From the NCBI RefSeq assembly GCF_000319305.2, contig NZ_AMWJ02000002.1:1178001-1242000 (forward strand): a DNA stretch of 64,000 nt. Reading direction: 5' to 3'. The stretch is from Pseudomonas bharatica CSV86 (GTDB taxonomy: Bacteria > Pseudomonadota > Gammaproteobacteria > Pseudomonadales > Pseudomonadaceae). The notes under the pieces are model-generated. The model was not told where the DNA came from, searched no databases, and worked only from the letters and a program-made list of their open reading frames with translations. Of the stretch, positions 18,687-28,023 are shown one piece after another. Both the position numbers and the translations under genes were made by a program. Each line of letters starts with the position of its first letter. Position 1 is the first letter of the stretch.

Positions 18687-19252
18687 GCCGGACCAGGGCG
18701 CTCTTCAGCCTGGGCCTCGCCGCCTGCCTGGCGCTGCCGGCGGTTGCCGAGGCATGGCAATTGCGCGGCGGTGGCGGCGGGCGCAGTTTCGTGGTGCCGC
18801 ATCATATGGGCGGGGGTGGTTTCCAGAGACCGGCGTTGCAGCCTGGCTATCGGCCCGCCTACCACCCGCAGCCACAGCCCATGCCGCGGCCGCAACCGGC
18901 GCCGTATCCGATGCCGGGCCCTGGACCACATCCGCAGCCCGGCCCGGGTCCACATCCCGGGCCCGGGCCGCATCCTGGGCCGGGCCCCGGTCCGATGCCA
19001 CCTCCACCGCCGCCGCCGCCACCTCCTCCTCCGCACCATGACGATTGGTACAACCCCTGGGCGGCGGCGGCCGTGGTAGGCGCCACCACCGCGGCGGCCA
19101 TCGCCATCGGCACCCAGGTCGACGCGATCCCGCCGGACTGCGTCTCGGTGGTCGCCAATGGCGTGGCCTACCAGCATTGCGGCGCTACCTGGTACCGGCC
19201 GCAGTACGTGGGCAACAGCATCAGTTTCGTGGTGGTGGCTTCGCCATGGTGA
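18683..19252 (+). CDS. Secreted Pro/Gly/His-rich protein
   Basis: The 189-residue protein has a signal peptide (to about residue 25), a Gly-rich patch, and a long low-complexity region at about 60-112 built from PQP, GPGPHP repeats and a run of twelve prolines. The C-terminal 75 residues form a separate module with a hydrophobic Ala-rich stretch and two cysteines (PPDCVSVV, YQHCGATWYRP). That module resembles small periplasmic proteins I know only as uncharacterised families. The ATG overlaps the DUF2092 stop. The GC-rich, repetitive DNA may be prone to length change. Confidence 0.8.
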   Translation: MSRTRALFSLGLAACLALPAVAEAWQLRGGGGGRSFVVPHHMGGGGFQRPALQPGYRPAYHPQPQPMPRPQPAPYPMPGPGPHPQPGPGPHPGPGPHPGPGPGPMPPPPPPPPPPPPHHDDWYNPWAAAAVVGATTAAAIAIGTQVDAIPPDCVSVVANGVAYQHCGATWYRPQYVGNSISFVVVASPW

Positions 19253-19298
19253 ACCACAACGACCCTGTAGGAGCTGCGCCGAACCCAAGGACGATTCC

Positions 19299-20276
19299 AT
19301 GACCGCCCTCACCGACATCAAGGCCCTGCACGCCGCCATCGCCCGCTCGGTCCTCGGCCAGGATGCAGTGATCCGCCAGGTCCTGATCGGCCTGCTGGCC
19401 AACGGGCATGTCCTGCTCGAAAGCCTCCCCGGGCTGGCCAAGACCCGTACGGTCAAGGCCCTGGCCCGGCACCTGGACGCACGCATGAGCCGCATCCAGT
19501 TCACCCCCGACCTGCTGCCCTCGGACATCACCGGTGCCGAGGTCCTGCAGCAAACCGGCGGCCAGAACCAGATCCGCTTCCAGCCCGGTCCGCTGTTCGG
19601 CAACCTGATCCTGGCCGACGAGATCAACCGCGCCCCGGCCAAGGTCCAGGCCGCCCTGCTCGAAGCCATGGAGGAGCGCCAGATCACCGTGGCCGGTACC
19701 AGCCACGCATTGCCTGAACTGTTCATGGTGATCGCCACCCAGAACCCCATCGAACAGGAAGGCACCTACCCGCTGCCGGAAGCGCAGATGGACCGTTTCC
19801 TGCTCAAGGTCCTGCTCGACTACCCGGCTCCGGACAGCGAAAGCCAGGTCCTGAAGATGCTGCGCGAAGAGGAAAACGTGCCTACCGGCGCCAGCGCCGG
19901 CGATGGTTTCGCCCTGCCCCAGGACACGCTCTTCCAGGCCCGCCGCGAAATCGCCGCGATCCAGGTGGCGCCGGCCATCGACCGTTACCTGGTCGACCTG
20001 CTCGACGCCACCCGCCATCCCGAGCGCTACGACAGCGACCTGGCCCGCTGGCTGCAACTGGGCAGCAGCCCCCGCGGCGGCATCGCCCTGGACCGCTGCG
20101 CCCGCGCCGAAGCCTGGTTGCAGGGCGAGGATTTCGTCACCCCCGAGCATGTGCGCGCCGTGCTCGCCCCGGTTTTGCGCCATCGCCTGCAACTGAGCTA
20201 CGACGCCGTGGCCGACGGGGTCGACGCCGAGGCAGTGCTCGAACGCCTGCTGACCAAGGTCGCCATTGCGGCATGA
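19299..20276 (+). CDS. MoxR-family AAA+ ATPase
   Basis: MoxR ATPases work with von Willebrand A proteins as chaperones that activate or insert cofactors into enzymes. The 325-residue protein starts at 19299 behind AAGGA. The P-loop is ESLPGLAKT (about 41-49), where most MoxR proteins have a Gly at the second position; Walker B is LILADEINRA, sensor 1 is IATQNPIEQEGTYPLPEAQ, and the C-terminal lid holds the Arg of SSPRGG. It is followed 10 bp later by the DUF58 gene, the canonical MoxR partner. Confidence 0.93.
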   Translation: MTALTDIKALHAAIARSVLGQDAVIRQVLIGLLANGHVLLESLPGLAKTRTVKALARHLDARMSRIQFTPDLLPSDITGAEVLQQTGGQNQIRFQPGPLFGNLILADEINRAPAKVQAALLEAMEERQITVAGTSHALPELFMVIATQNPIEQEGTYPLPEAQMDRFLLKVLLDYPAPDSESQVLKMLREEENVPTGASAGDGFALPQDTLFQARREIAAIQVAPAIDRYLVDLLDATRHPERYDSDLARWLQLGSSPRGGIALDRCARAEAWLQGEDFVTPEHVRAVLAPVLRHRLQLSYDAVADGVDAEAVLERLLTKVAIAA

Positions 20277-20286
20277 GGAGCGAGCG

Positions 20287-21237
20287 ATGGATGCCCCGCA
20301 ACAGTCCGCCGACGGACAGGTTTATGTCTCCCTCGCCCAACTGATGGCGTTGGAGTTCGCGGCCCGCGGCCTCAGTTTCATTGCCCGCCAGCCCCGTGCC
20401 AGCCTGCTTTCGGGCAACCACGCTTCGCACCTGCGCGGGCGCGGCCTGGACTTCGACGAACTGCGCCGCTACCAGCCCGGCGACGATCTGCGCCATCTCG
20501 ATTGCAAGGCCAGCCTGCGCAGCGGCACGCCCATCGTGCGCACCTGGACCGAGGAACGCGACCGCCCCCTGCTGCTGGTGCTGGACCAGCGCATGTCGAT
20601 GTTCTTCGGCTCCCGGGTCAGCTTCAAATCCGCGATTGCCGCCGAGTTGGCCGCGCTCTGCGCCTGGATCGGACTGAAGGCCGGCGACCGTGTCGGCGCG
20701 GTGGTCTTCGACGACCATGAATGCCAGTGCCTGTCGCCCTTGCGCAGCCGGGCCCGGCTCCAGGCGATCTGCGCCACGGCGACGCGCTTCAACCACGGCC
20801 TGGCCGCCGACGTGCCCGCCGGCGATTCGCGGCAGAGCCTGGACAACGCCCTGCAACGTTGCCTGCAACTGGCCCGGCACGATCATCTGGTCTGCGTGAT
20901 CAGCGATTTCGCCGGCGCCAGCGACACCACCCTCAAGCAACTGCGCCAACTGCGTGCGCACAACGATGTGCTGGCCTTGCAGGTCTTCGACCCGCTGGCC
21001 CTCGACCTGCCGCAGCAGGGCCGCCTGGTGATCAGCCAGGGCCGGTTGCAAGTGGCCTTGGCCATGGAGCGCCAGCGCATCCGCCAGCCATTGAGCGACT
21101 TTCTCGGCGGGCGCCTCAAGGATGTCGCCCACCTGCTGCGGCGCAGCCAGGTGCCACTGCTGATGTTCAGCACCGCCCTCCCGGCCGCCGCGCAATTGCG
21201 CCTGGAACTCGGCCGCCTGCGGGAGCTCAAGCCATGA
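20287..21237 (+). CDS. DUF58 protein (MoxR partner)
   Basis: The 316-residue cytoplasmic protein carries the DUF58 signature (RGRGLDFDELRRYQPGDDLRHLDCKASLRSG) and a von Willebrand A-like core (LLLVLDQRMSMFFG). DUF58 proteins almost always sit next to moxR and are thought to be the substrate adaptor. GGAG precedes the ATG, and the gene ends in an ATGA overlap with the DUF4381 gene. No membrane segment is evident. Confidence 0.9.
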   Translation: MDAPQQSADGQVYVSLAQLMALEFAARGLSFIARQPRASLLSGNHASHLRGRGLDFDELRRYQPGDDLRHLDCKASLRSGTPIVRTWTEERDRPLLLVLDQRMSMFFGSRVSFKSAIAAELAALCAWIGLKAGDRVGAVVFDDHECQCLSPLRSRARLQAICATATRFNHGLAADVPAGDSRQSLDNALQRCLQLARHDHLVCVISDFAGASDTTLKQLRQLRAHNDVLALQVFDPLALDLPQQGRLVISQGRLQVALAMERQRIRQPLSDFLGGRLKDVAHLLRRSQVPLLMFSTALPAAAQLRLELGRLRELKP

Positions 21238-21725
21238 CCCGCCAGGTGCCGGACATCGACCAGTTGCAGGAAATCGCCCTGCCCGCGCCGGTCAGCTATT
21301 GGCCACAGACCTGGGGCTGGACGGTGCTGCTGATCCTGCTGCTGGCCGCCGTTCTGGTGTGGGCGCTACGTGCCTGGCGCCATTGGCAACGAAACCGCTA
21401 TCGCCGCGAAGCCCTGGCCCGGCTCGACGCCCTGGAGCGACGCCTGGAACAGCACCCGGACGACTGCCAGGCGCTGCGTGCCCTGCCCGAACTGCTCAAG
21501 CGCGTGGCCCTGTCCATGCCTGGCGGCCGCGCCGTAGCGCCGTTGCATGACAGCCAATGGCAAGCTTTCCTGGTCGCCCATGCCAGTGCGCCACTACCGG
21601 ATAACTTCGCGCAGCTTCTCGCGCACCTGGCCTATGCCCCGCAGGCACGCCTGCACGAGGTGGACGCCCGCGAACTGCTGCGCCATAGCCGCGCCTGGGT
21701 GGAGCAGCACCATGTGGCAGCTTGA
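21234..21725 (+). CDS. DUF4381 membrane protein
   Basis: This 163-residue protein has one membrane segment near residues 24-46 and a cytoplasmic helical domain. Length, position between the DUF58 and BatA-like genes, and the short periplasmic N-terminus match DUF4381 proteins of MoxR operons. It is coupled to its neighbours on both sides (4 bp overlap upstream, 14 bp downstream). The molecular role is not established. Confidence 0.85.
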   Translation: MTRQVPDIDQLQEIALPAPVSYWPQTWGWTVLLILLLAAVLVWALRAWRHWQRNRYRREALARLDALERRLEQHPDDCQALRALPELLKRVALSMPGGRAVAPLHDSQWQAFLVAHASAPLPDNFAQLLAHLAYAPQARLHEVDARELLRHSRAWVEQHHVAA

Positions 21726-22707
21726 CTACCCCTGGCTGCTGCTTCTGCTGCCGCTGCCATTGCTCGGCTACCGCCGCCTGCCGCCCTGGCAGGAGGCCCG
21801 CAGCGCCGTGCGCATGCCGTTCTTCGACGAGATCAGCCAGGCGACCGGCCAGCGCCCCGACCTGCCGGGTACCCGCCACGACCATTGGCAACTGGCCCTG
21901 CATATCCTGGTGTGGAGCCTGCTGTGCTGCGCGGTGGCGCGACCGGTCAAGGTCGAGCCGCCCATCGAACACCAGCAACCGGTGCGCGACCTGATGCTGG
22001 CGATCGACATTTCCCAGTCCATGGACAGCGTCGATATGCCCGGCGCGGATGGCCAGCCCGTGTCGCGCATCAGCGCCGTCAAGGCGGTGGTGGCCGACTT
22101 CATCCGCCAGCGCCCGCAAGACCGGCTCGGCCTGGTGGTGTTCGGCAGCGGCGCCTTCGCCCAGGCCCCGCTGACCCTGGATCACGCTACCCTGTCGATC
22201 CTTCTGGCGCAGACTGATGTCGGCATGGCCGGGCCCAACACGGCCATCGGCGATGCCATTGGCCTGAGCCTGAAGATGCTGGAAAAGGCCGACGAACCGG
22301 AGAAAGTGCTGATCCTGCTCACCGACGGCAACGACACCAGCAGCGCCATCACACCGGCCCACGCCGCCGAAATCGCCGCCGAACGTGGCGTGGTGATCCA
22401 CACCATCGGCATCGGCGACCCGCAGGCCCAGGCCGAAGCCCGGGTGGACCTGACCACCCTGCAACAACTGGCCGCGAGCACCGGTGGCCGCTTCTTCCGC
22501 GCCAGCGACCGCAGCGCCCTGGGCGAGGTCTACCGCACCCTCGATGCGATCACCCCGCATGCCGTGAAGACCCTCAGCCACCAGCCGAGGACCGAACTGT
22601 TCTGGCTGCCGCTGGGGTTCGCGCTGATGTCGTTCGTGCTCTTCCACGTGCTGGCGTGGTCGGCGGCACGCTGGAATGAACGGGAGGTGGCGGCCCATGG
22701 ACATTGA
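21712..22707 (+). CDS. BatA-like von Willebrand A membrane protein
   Basis: The 331-residue product has N-terminal hydrophobic segments (about 5-20 and 60-76), a vWA domain (about 90-285) with an intact metal-binding MIDAS motif DISQS at 99-103 and the later TDGND, and a C-terminal membrane segment (about 300-322). The domain would face the periplasm. This is the BatA/YehP-like architecture of MoxR operons, where the vWA proteins are thought to assemble with MoxR and hold client proteins. The start at 21712 overlaps the DUF4381 gene. Confidence 0.9.
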   Translation: MWQLDYPWLLLLLPLPLLGYRRLPPWQEARSAVRMPFFDEISQATGQRPDLPGTRHDHWQLALHILVWSLLCCAVARPVKVEPPIEHQQPVRDLMLAIDISQSMDSVDMPGADGQPVSRISAVKAVVADFIRQRPQDRLGLVVFGSGAFAQAPLTLDHATLSILLAQTDVGMAGPNTAIGDAIGLSLKMLEKADEPEKVLILLTDGNDTSSAITPAHAAEIAAERGVVIHTIGIGDPQAQAEARVDLTTLQQLAASTGGRFFRASDRSALGEVYRTLDAITPHAVKTLSHQPRTELFWLPLGFALMSFVLFHVLAWSAARWNEREVAAHGH

Positions 22708-24205
22708 TCTGGCTGCCCTGCATTTCCTGCGCCCTGCCTGGCTGTGGCTGTTGCTGCCGGCCCTGCTGCTGCCCCTGCTCTGGCAGCGCCAGCAACGACA
22801 GCGCCTGCACAGCGTACGCATCGCCGCCCATCTGCTGCGTTATCTGCGCCTCGACGGCCAGCAGGCCAAGGGCGTCAAGCCGGTGCACCTGGCCTGCGCG
22901 CTGCTGGCCCTCGGTGCCCTGGGCATGGCCGGGCCGGCCTGGCAGCAGGACCGCCCGGATTTTCTCGACGATCGTGCACCGCTGTTCATCGCCCTTGACC
23001 TGTCTGCGTCCATGAACACCGCCGACATCCAGCCCTCGCGCCTGGAGGCAGCCAGGCACAAGGTGCACAGCCTGATCGAACGCCGTCGCGGCGCAGCCAC
23101 CGGGCTGATCGCCTACGCCGGCAGCGCGCACCTGGTGATGCCGGCAACCCGCGATCCGGCCCTGCTCGACAGTTACCTGCAAGCGCTTTCCAGCCCGTTG
23201 ATCGCGCAGGCGGGGAAGGATGTCGCCGGGGTACTGGACGTCACCCGGCAATTGCTGCCGGCGCAAAACGCACCGGCGACCCTGGTGCTGGTCACCGATG
23301 GCGCCGACGACAGCCAGTTCGCCACCCTGCAGGTGCCGCCGTCGTTGCAGGTGCTGGTCCTCACGGCGGGCAATGCCGACGGCCAGCCTGGCGGACTCGA
23401 CCGCAAGGCCCTCGAAGGCCTGGGCAAGGCGCTGGACGCTCCGCTGGGCAGCCTGACCGCCAACGACGACGACCTCGACTGGATCGAAGCCCACGCCCGT
23501 CGGCATTTCCAGAACGCCTCGGCAGACGGCGAGCCCCTGCACTGGAAAGACGCCGGCTACTGGCTGTGCTGGCCGCTGCTGCTGATCGCGTTCTTCTGCG
23601 TGCGCCGCGGCTGGAGCCTGAACTGGAGCGCGGCGCTGCTGCTCGGCCTGCTGCTGAACGCCCCGGACACACGGGCCAACCCTCTGGTGGACGCTTTTCT
23701 TACCCCCGATCAGCAGGGCCGTTGGGCTTTCGAACATCGGCGCTACCCTGCCGCCGCCCGGCATTTCCAGGACCTGTACTGGAAGGGCATAGCGGCCTAC
23801 AACGCCGCCGACTACGACCTGGCCCTGAGCTGCTTCAGCCGCCTGCACACGGCGCCCGCGTACTTCTACATCGGCAATATCCAGGCGCGACGTTTCAAGT
23901 TCGACCCGGCCATCGCCGCCTACCGCCAGGCCCTCGTCCTGCAAGCCGACTTCCCGCAGGCACGGGACAACCTGGCCCTGGCCCTCGCCTTGCAGAAGGA
24001 TGCCGAATCGGCCGGCGAAAACGCCCCGGACGTCAAGGCCGACCAGATCGCCTTCGACAAGCCGGCCGGCAAGGACCGCGGCAAGGCTGTGCAAACCCCG
24101 CAAGCCGCCTCGGATGCCCTCTGGCTGGACAACCTCAGCACCTCGCCCGGGCAGTTCCTGCAACGCAAGTTCGCCTTGCAGGACGCCGCCAGGGAGGCGC
24201 CATGA
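22697..24205 (+). CDS. BatB/BatC-like vWA protein with TPR
   Basis: A GGGAGG site supports the start at 22697. The 502-residue protein has two N-terminal membrane segments (about 13-30 and 62-82), a vWA domain with MIDAS DLSAS at 101-105 and TDGADD, two more hydrophobic segments near 290-330, and tetratricopeptide helices at about 345-435 (AAYNAADYDLALSCF). BatB and BatC functions therefore appear fused here. The C-terminal 60 residues are charged and flexible. It is coupled by ATGA to the BatD-like gene. Confidence 0.9.
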   Translation: MDIDLAALHFLRPAWLWLLLPALLLPLLWQRQQRQRLHSVRIAAHLLRYLRLDGQQAKGVKPVHLACALLALGALGMAGPAWQQDRPDFLDDRAPLFIALDLSASMNTADIQPSRLEAARHKVHSLIERRRGAATGLIAYAGSAHLVMPATRDPALLDSYLQALSSPLIAQAGKDVAGVLDVTRQLLPAQNAPATLVLVTDGADDSQFATLQVPPSLQVLVLTAGNADGQPGGLDRKALEGLGKALDAPLGSLTANDDDLDWIEAHARRHFQNASADGEPLHWKDAGYWLCWPLLLIAFFCVRRGWSLNWSAALLLGLLLNAPDTRANPLVDAFLTPDQQGRWAFEHRRYPAAARHFQDLYWKGIAAYNAADYDLALSCFSRLHTAPAYFYIGNIQARRFKFDPAIAAYRQALVLQADFPQARDNLALALALQKDAESAGENAPDVKADQIAFDKPAGKDRGKAVQTPQAASDALWLDNLSTSPGQFLQRKFALQDAAREAP

Positions 24206-25227
24206 GACCGATCGCCGTGCTGGTACTCATGTTCCTCGGCCAGGCCGATGCCGCGCCGCAGTTACGGGTGCAGGCACAACTGCCCGACGGCAACCAGGCG
24301 GTCGTCGGCCAGACCTTGCCCTTGCAGGTGGATGTGCTCACCGACAGCTGGTTCACCAGCGCGCCGCAACTGCCCGACCTGATGCTGCCGGGCGTGGTGG
24401 TCACGCCGCCGGGTGATCGCGCCCAGCATTTGACCCTGAGCCTGGATGGCACGCCCTTCTTCGGCATGCGCTACACCTACCGGCTGACCCTGCGCCAGCC
24501 CGGCCAACTGGAGATTCCCGCGCTGCTCGTCAGTGCGCAGCCAGGCAATGCCGACGCCCCGTCGAGCGCCAGTAGCCAGCCGCTGCAGCTCAAGGTGGAC
24601 TGGCCCCAGGCAGCGGGGCAGAACCTGCCGGTCGCCAGCGACCTGCAACTGAGCCAGACGCTGGAACCAGGCGAAGGCCTCAAGGCCGGCGACAGCGTGA
24701 CCCGCACCGTCACCCTGCGCGCCACCGATACCCTGCCGCTGATGCTCCCGGTCACCCCGCTGGCCGCCGTGGACGGGCTCAGCCGCTTCGTGAAAACCCC
24801 ACGCATCACGGCCAGCGACAATTCCGGCGGCCAGCGCATCGACAGCGCCAGCTACCGCATCGAACGCGCCGGCGACTTCCAGCTTCCGGCCATCGAAGTG
24901 CAGTGGTGGAGCACCCGCGATCACAGCCTGCACAAAACCCGGCTGCCCGCCATCGGCTTTTCCGCCGCAGCCGCCCCCGCCAACGTCACGCTGTATTCGG
25001 TCAGCGAAGACCTGCAACGGCTGGGCCGCGAAGGCACGCTGCACCTGTCCCGCCATTGGCTGGCCGCACTGCTGCTGGTACTGGCCATCGTCGTGACCGG
25101 CTATGCAGTGCGCCGCCACGCGCCCTGGCTACGCGAGCGTTACCGGCAATGGCGCCGGCGCCCACCCGCCCGCGAGCGCTATGGACTGCGCCCGCTCAAT
25201 CCCACGCCACACAGGACCTCACCATGA
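24202..25227 (+). CDS. BatD-like periplasmic membrane protein
   Basis: The 341-residue protein has a signal peptide (cleaved near GQADA), a large beta-sandwich periplasmic part, and one membrane segment near the C-terminus (about 287-305) followed by a basic tail (RRRPPARERYG). This is the arrangement of BatD 'oxygen tolerance' proteins, although it is shorter than many. It closes the MoxR-vWA block and overlaps the HAD gene by ATGA, which ties the block to the secreted enzymes that follow. Confidence 0.8.
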   Translation: MRPIAVLVLMFLGQADAAPQLRVQAQLPDGNQAVVGQTLPLQVDVLTDSWFTSAPQLPDLMLPGVVVTPPGDRAQHLTLSLDGTPFFGMRYTYRLTLRQPGQLEIPALLVSAQPGNADAPSSASSQPLQLKVDWPQAAGQNLPVASDLQLSQTLEPGEGLKAGDSVTRTVTLRATDTLPLMLPVTPLAAVDGLSRFVKTPRITASDNSGGQRIDSASYRIERAGDFQLPAIEVQWWSTRDHSLHKTRLPAIGFSAAAAPANVTLYSVSEDLQRLGREGTLHLSRHWLAALLLVLAIVVTGYAVRRHAPWLRERYRQWRRRPPARERYGLRPLNPTPHRTSP

Positions 25228-26231
25228 AGCGCATCCCTGATTGCCGCTGGCTGCTGCTGGCCTTGCTGCTGCTGAACGGGCCGACCCAGGCCCAGGCCCT
25301 GGCCTCGTGGAACGACAGCGCGCCGAGGCAGGCGCTGCAACGGTTCGTCGCCGAGGTAACACAGACCGACTCGCCGCAATTCGTCCCGGTAGCCCAGCGC
25401 ATTGCCGTGTTCGACAACGACGGCACCCTCTGGAGCGAGCAGCCGGCCTACTTCCAGGTGCTGTTCGCCTTCGATGAAATCAGGCGCATGGCGCCCGCCC
25501 ACCCGCAGTGGAAAACCACCCAGCCGTTCCAGGCCGTGCTGGAGAACGACCAGCAGGCGCTGGCCGCCGCGGGCACGGACGGGCTGATGAAGATCATCGC
25601 CGCGACCCACACCGGCATGAGCAGCGAAGACTTCGCCCAGCGCGTGCGCGCCTGGTTCGACCGCGCCCGCCATCCGAAAAGCGGCAAGCCCTACAACGAG
25701 ATGATCTACCAGCCGATGCTGGAGCTGATGGATTACCTGCGCGAGCAGGAATTCAAGGTGTACATCGTCTCCGGCGGCGACAGCGCCTTCATGCGCACCT
25801 TTACCGAGCAGGTCTACGGCGTACCGCCGGAACAGGTGATCGGCTCGGCTTTCGTTACCGAATACCGCCTGGTGGACGGCCAGCCGACCCTGCTGCGCCT
25901 GGCCAGGCTGGCACGCAACGACGATGGCCCGGGCAAGCCGGAAAGCATCGACGCGATCATCGGCCGGCGCCCGCTGCTGGCCTTTGGCAATTCCGACGGT
26001 GACCTGCAAATGCTGCAGTGGACTGCCGCCGGCCAGGGCCCGCGCTTCATGGGCCTGGTCCATCACACCGATGCCCGTCGCGAATGGGCCTACGACCGCC
26101 AGTCCCATGTCGGACGCCTCGACAAGGCGCTCGACGAAGCCCGCCAGCGCGGCTGGACCGTGGTCGACATGGCCCGCGACTGGACGCAGGTGTTTGCCTT
26201 CGACAATCCACCCAAGGAGCCCACCCGTTAA
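25224..26231 (+). CDS. Secreted HAD-superfamily phosphatase
   Basis: The 335-residue protein has a Sec signal (cleaved near TQAQA) and a HAD core with the catalytic FDNDGT at about 63-68 (nucleophile Asp 64, acid/base Asp 66), motif II VSGGD and motif IV GNSDGD. It is therefore a phosphohydrolase of phosphoserine-phosphatase type acting in the periplasm; the substrate is unknown. The ATG overlaps the BatD-like stop, so it is translated from the same message. Confidence 0.88.
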   Translation: MKRIPDCRWLLLALLLLNGPTQAQALASWNDSAPRQALQRFVAEVTQTDSPQFVPVAQRIAVFDNDGTLWSEQPAYFQVLFAFDEIRRMAPAHPQWKTTQPFQAVLENDQQALAAAGTDGLMKIIAATHTGMSSEDFAQRVRAWFDRARHPKSGKPYNEMIYQPMLELMDYLREQEFKVYIVSGGDSAFMRTFTEQVYGVPPEQVIGSAFVTEYRLVDGQPTLLRLARLARNDDGPGKPESIDAIIGRRPLLAFGNSDGDLQMLQWTAAGQGPRFMGLVHHTDARREWAYDRQSHVGRLDKALDEARQRGWTVVDMARDWTQVFAFDNPPKEPTR

Positions 26232-26300
26232 CCACGCAGTACTGCGGCATTCATGGGCCGGCGACAACCCGGCCTGAACGACGAAATGGAGGTAGATCGA

Positions 26301-27878
26301 ATGACACGCTTACGCAGATGGGGACCAAAACTCGCGTTGCTGGCGGCATTGGCCAGCGCTGGCGCGAACGCAGCGGACAAACCCAATATCCTGGTGATCT
26401 TCGGCGACGATATCGGCCAGACCAATATCAGCGCCTATTCCATGGGGGTGGTCGGCTACCAGACGCCGAACATCGACCGCATCGCCAAGGAAGGCATGCT
26501 GTTCACCGATTACTACGCGGAGAACAGTTGCACCGCCGGGCGCTCCAGCTTCATCACCGGGCAGACGCCCTTGCGCACCGGCCTGACCAAGGTCGGCGCG
26601 CCGGGCGCCTCGGTGGGCCTGCAGGACCGCGACATCACCATCGCCCAGGCACTCAAGGGCCAGGGCTACGCCACCGGCCAGTTCGGCAAGAACCACCTGG
26701 GCGACAAGGATGAGTACCTGCCGACCAAGCACGGCTTCGACGAGTTCTTCGGCAACCTGTATCACCTCAATGCCGAGGAAGAGCCGGAACGCCCGTATTG
26801 GCCACAGGACCCGAACGACCCTTACGTGAAGAACTTCAGCCCTCGCGGCGTGGTGCATTCCTTCGCCGACGGCAAGATCGAGGACACCGGTGCGCTGACC
26901 ACCAAGCGCATGGAAACCATCGACGACGAAACCACCGCCGGTGCCCAGGAGTTCATCAAGAAGCAGGTGGAGGCCGGCAAGCCGTTCTTCGTCTGGATGA
27001 ACACCACGCGCATGCACGTCTATACCCACGTGCGCGACTCGATGAAGGGCCAGAGCGGCATGCCCGGCAACGAGTATGCCGACGGCATGCTCGAGCATGA
27101 CGGCGATGTCGGCAAGCTGCTCAAGACCCTCGATGACCTGAAGATCGCCGACAACACCATCGTCGTCTACACCACCGACAACGGGCCGAACCAGTTCTCC
27201 TGGCCGGACGCGGCAACCACGCCGTTCCGCAGCGAGAAAGACTCCAACTGGGAAGGCGCCTTCCGCGTGCCGGCGATGATCCGCTGGCCGGGCAAGATCA
27301 AGGAAGGCTCGGTGTCCAACGAGATGTTCTCCGGCCTCGACTGGTTCCCGACCCTGCTGGCCGCCGCCGGCGTGCCGGACGTCAAGGAAAACCTGCTCAA
27401 GGGCTGGACCCCGGCGTCCGGTGGCAAGAGCTTCAAGGTTCACCTCGACGGCTACAACCAGTTGCCCTACCTGACCGGCCAGCAGCCCAAGGGCGCGCGG
27501 GACGAGTTCTTCTACTTCAACGACGACGGCGACCTCGTGGCCATGCGCTGGGGCAACTGGAAGGCGGTGTTCTGCGAGCAACGCCAGCCGGGTGGTTTCC
27601 AGGTCTGGCAGGACCCGATGGTATGCCTGCGAGTGCCGAAGGTCTTCAACCTGAGGATGGACCCGTACGAGCGCGCGGACATCGTCTCCGACCAGTACAA
27701 CGACTGGCTGGTGAAGAACTCCTACCTCACGGCCATCGCCACCCTGAAGGCCAGCCAGTTCCTGGAAACCTTCATCGAGTACCCACCTAGCCAGCACCCG
27801 GCCAGCTTCAGCATCGACCAGGTGAGAAAGCAGGTGGATGCGAAGATTGCAGAGAAGATGAAGCAGCAGGCCAAGTGA
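26301..27878 (+). CDS. Periplasmic arylsulfatase-like sulfatase
   Basis: The start at 26301 follows GGAGG. The 525-residue protein has a signal peptide (to about residue 25), the metal-binding FGDD (36-37) and the formylglycine motif as CTAGR (Cys 77, Arg 81), then GQFGKNHLGD and a later TDNGPNQ. It should hydrolyse sulfate esters. The motif has Ala rather than Pro at the third position; the usual formylglycine-generating enzyme prefers CxPxR, whereas the radical-SAM maturases accept Ala. No maturase gene is nearby. REP DNA follows the stop. Confidence 0.92.
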   Translation: MTRLRRWGPKLALLAALASAGANAADKPNILVIFGDDIGQTNISAYSMGVVGYQTPNIDRIAKEGMLFTDYYAENSCTAGRSSFITGQTPLRTGLTKVGAPGASVGLQDRDITIAQALKGQGYATGQFGKNHLGDKDEYLPTKHGFDEFFGNLYHLNAEEEPERPYWPQDPNDPYVKNFSPRGVVHSFADGKIEDTGALTTKRMETIDDETTAGAQEFIKKQVEAGKPFFVWMNTTRMHVYTHVRDSMKGQSGMPGNEYADGMLEHDGDVGKLLKTLDDLKIADNTIVVYTTDNGPNQFSWPDAATTPFRSEKDSNWEGAFRVPAMIRWPGKIKEGSVSNEMFSGLDWFPTLLAAAGVPDVKENLLKGWTPASGGKSFKVHLDGYNQLPYLTGQQPKGARDEFFYFNDDGDLVAMRWGNWKAVFCEQRQPGGFQVWQDPMVCLRVPKVFNLRMDPYERADIVSDQYNDWLVKNSYLTAIATLKASQFLETFIEYPPSQHPASFSIDQVRKQVDAKIAEKMKQQAK

Positions 27879-27898
27879 CAGAGGTGTGTCGTGGCTGA

Positions 27899-27976
27899 TG
27901 GCCCTATCGCTGGCAAGCCAGCTCCCACAGGATTTTGCACAACCTGTGGGAGCTGGCTTGCCAGCGATTAGGCCAT
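27899..27976. repeat. REP/REPIN-like inverted pair
   Basis: A perfect-looking pair of arms (ATCGCTGGCAAGCCAGCTCC and complement) lies between the sulfatase gene and the spermidine-synthase-like gene. Confidence 0.9.
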
Positions 27977-28023
27977 CAACAGCACCCTCGATACAGAATT
28001 GAAACAAGGATGTTGAGGCCCTG

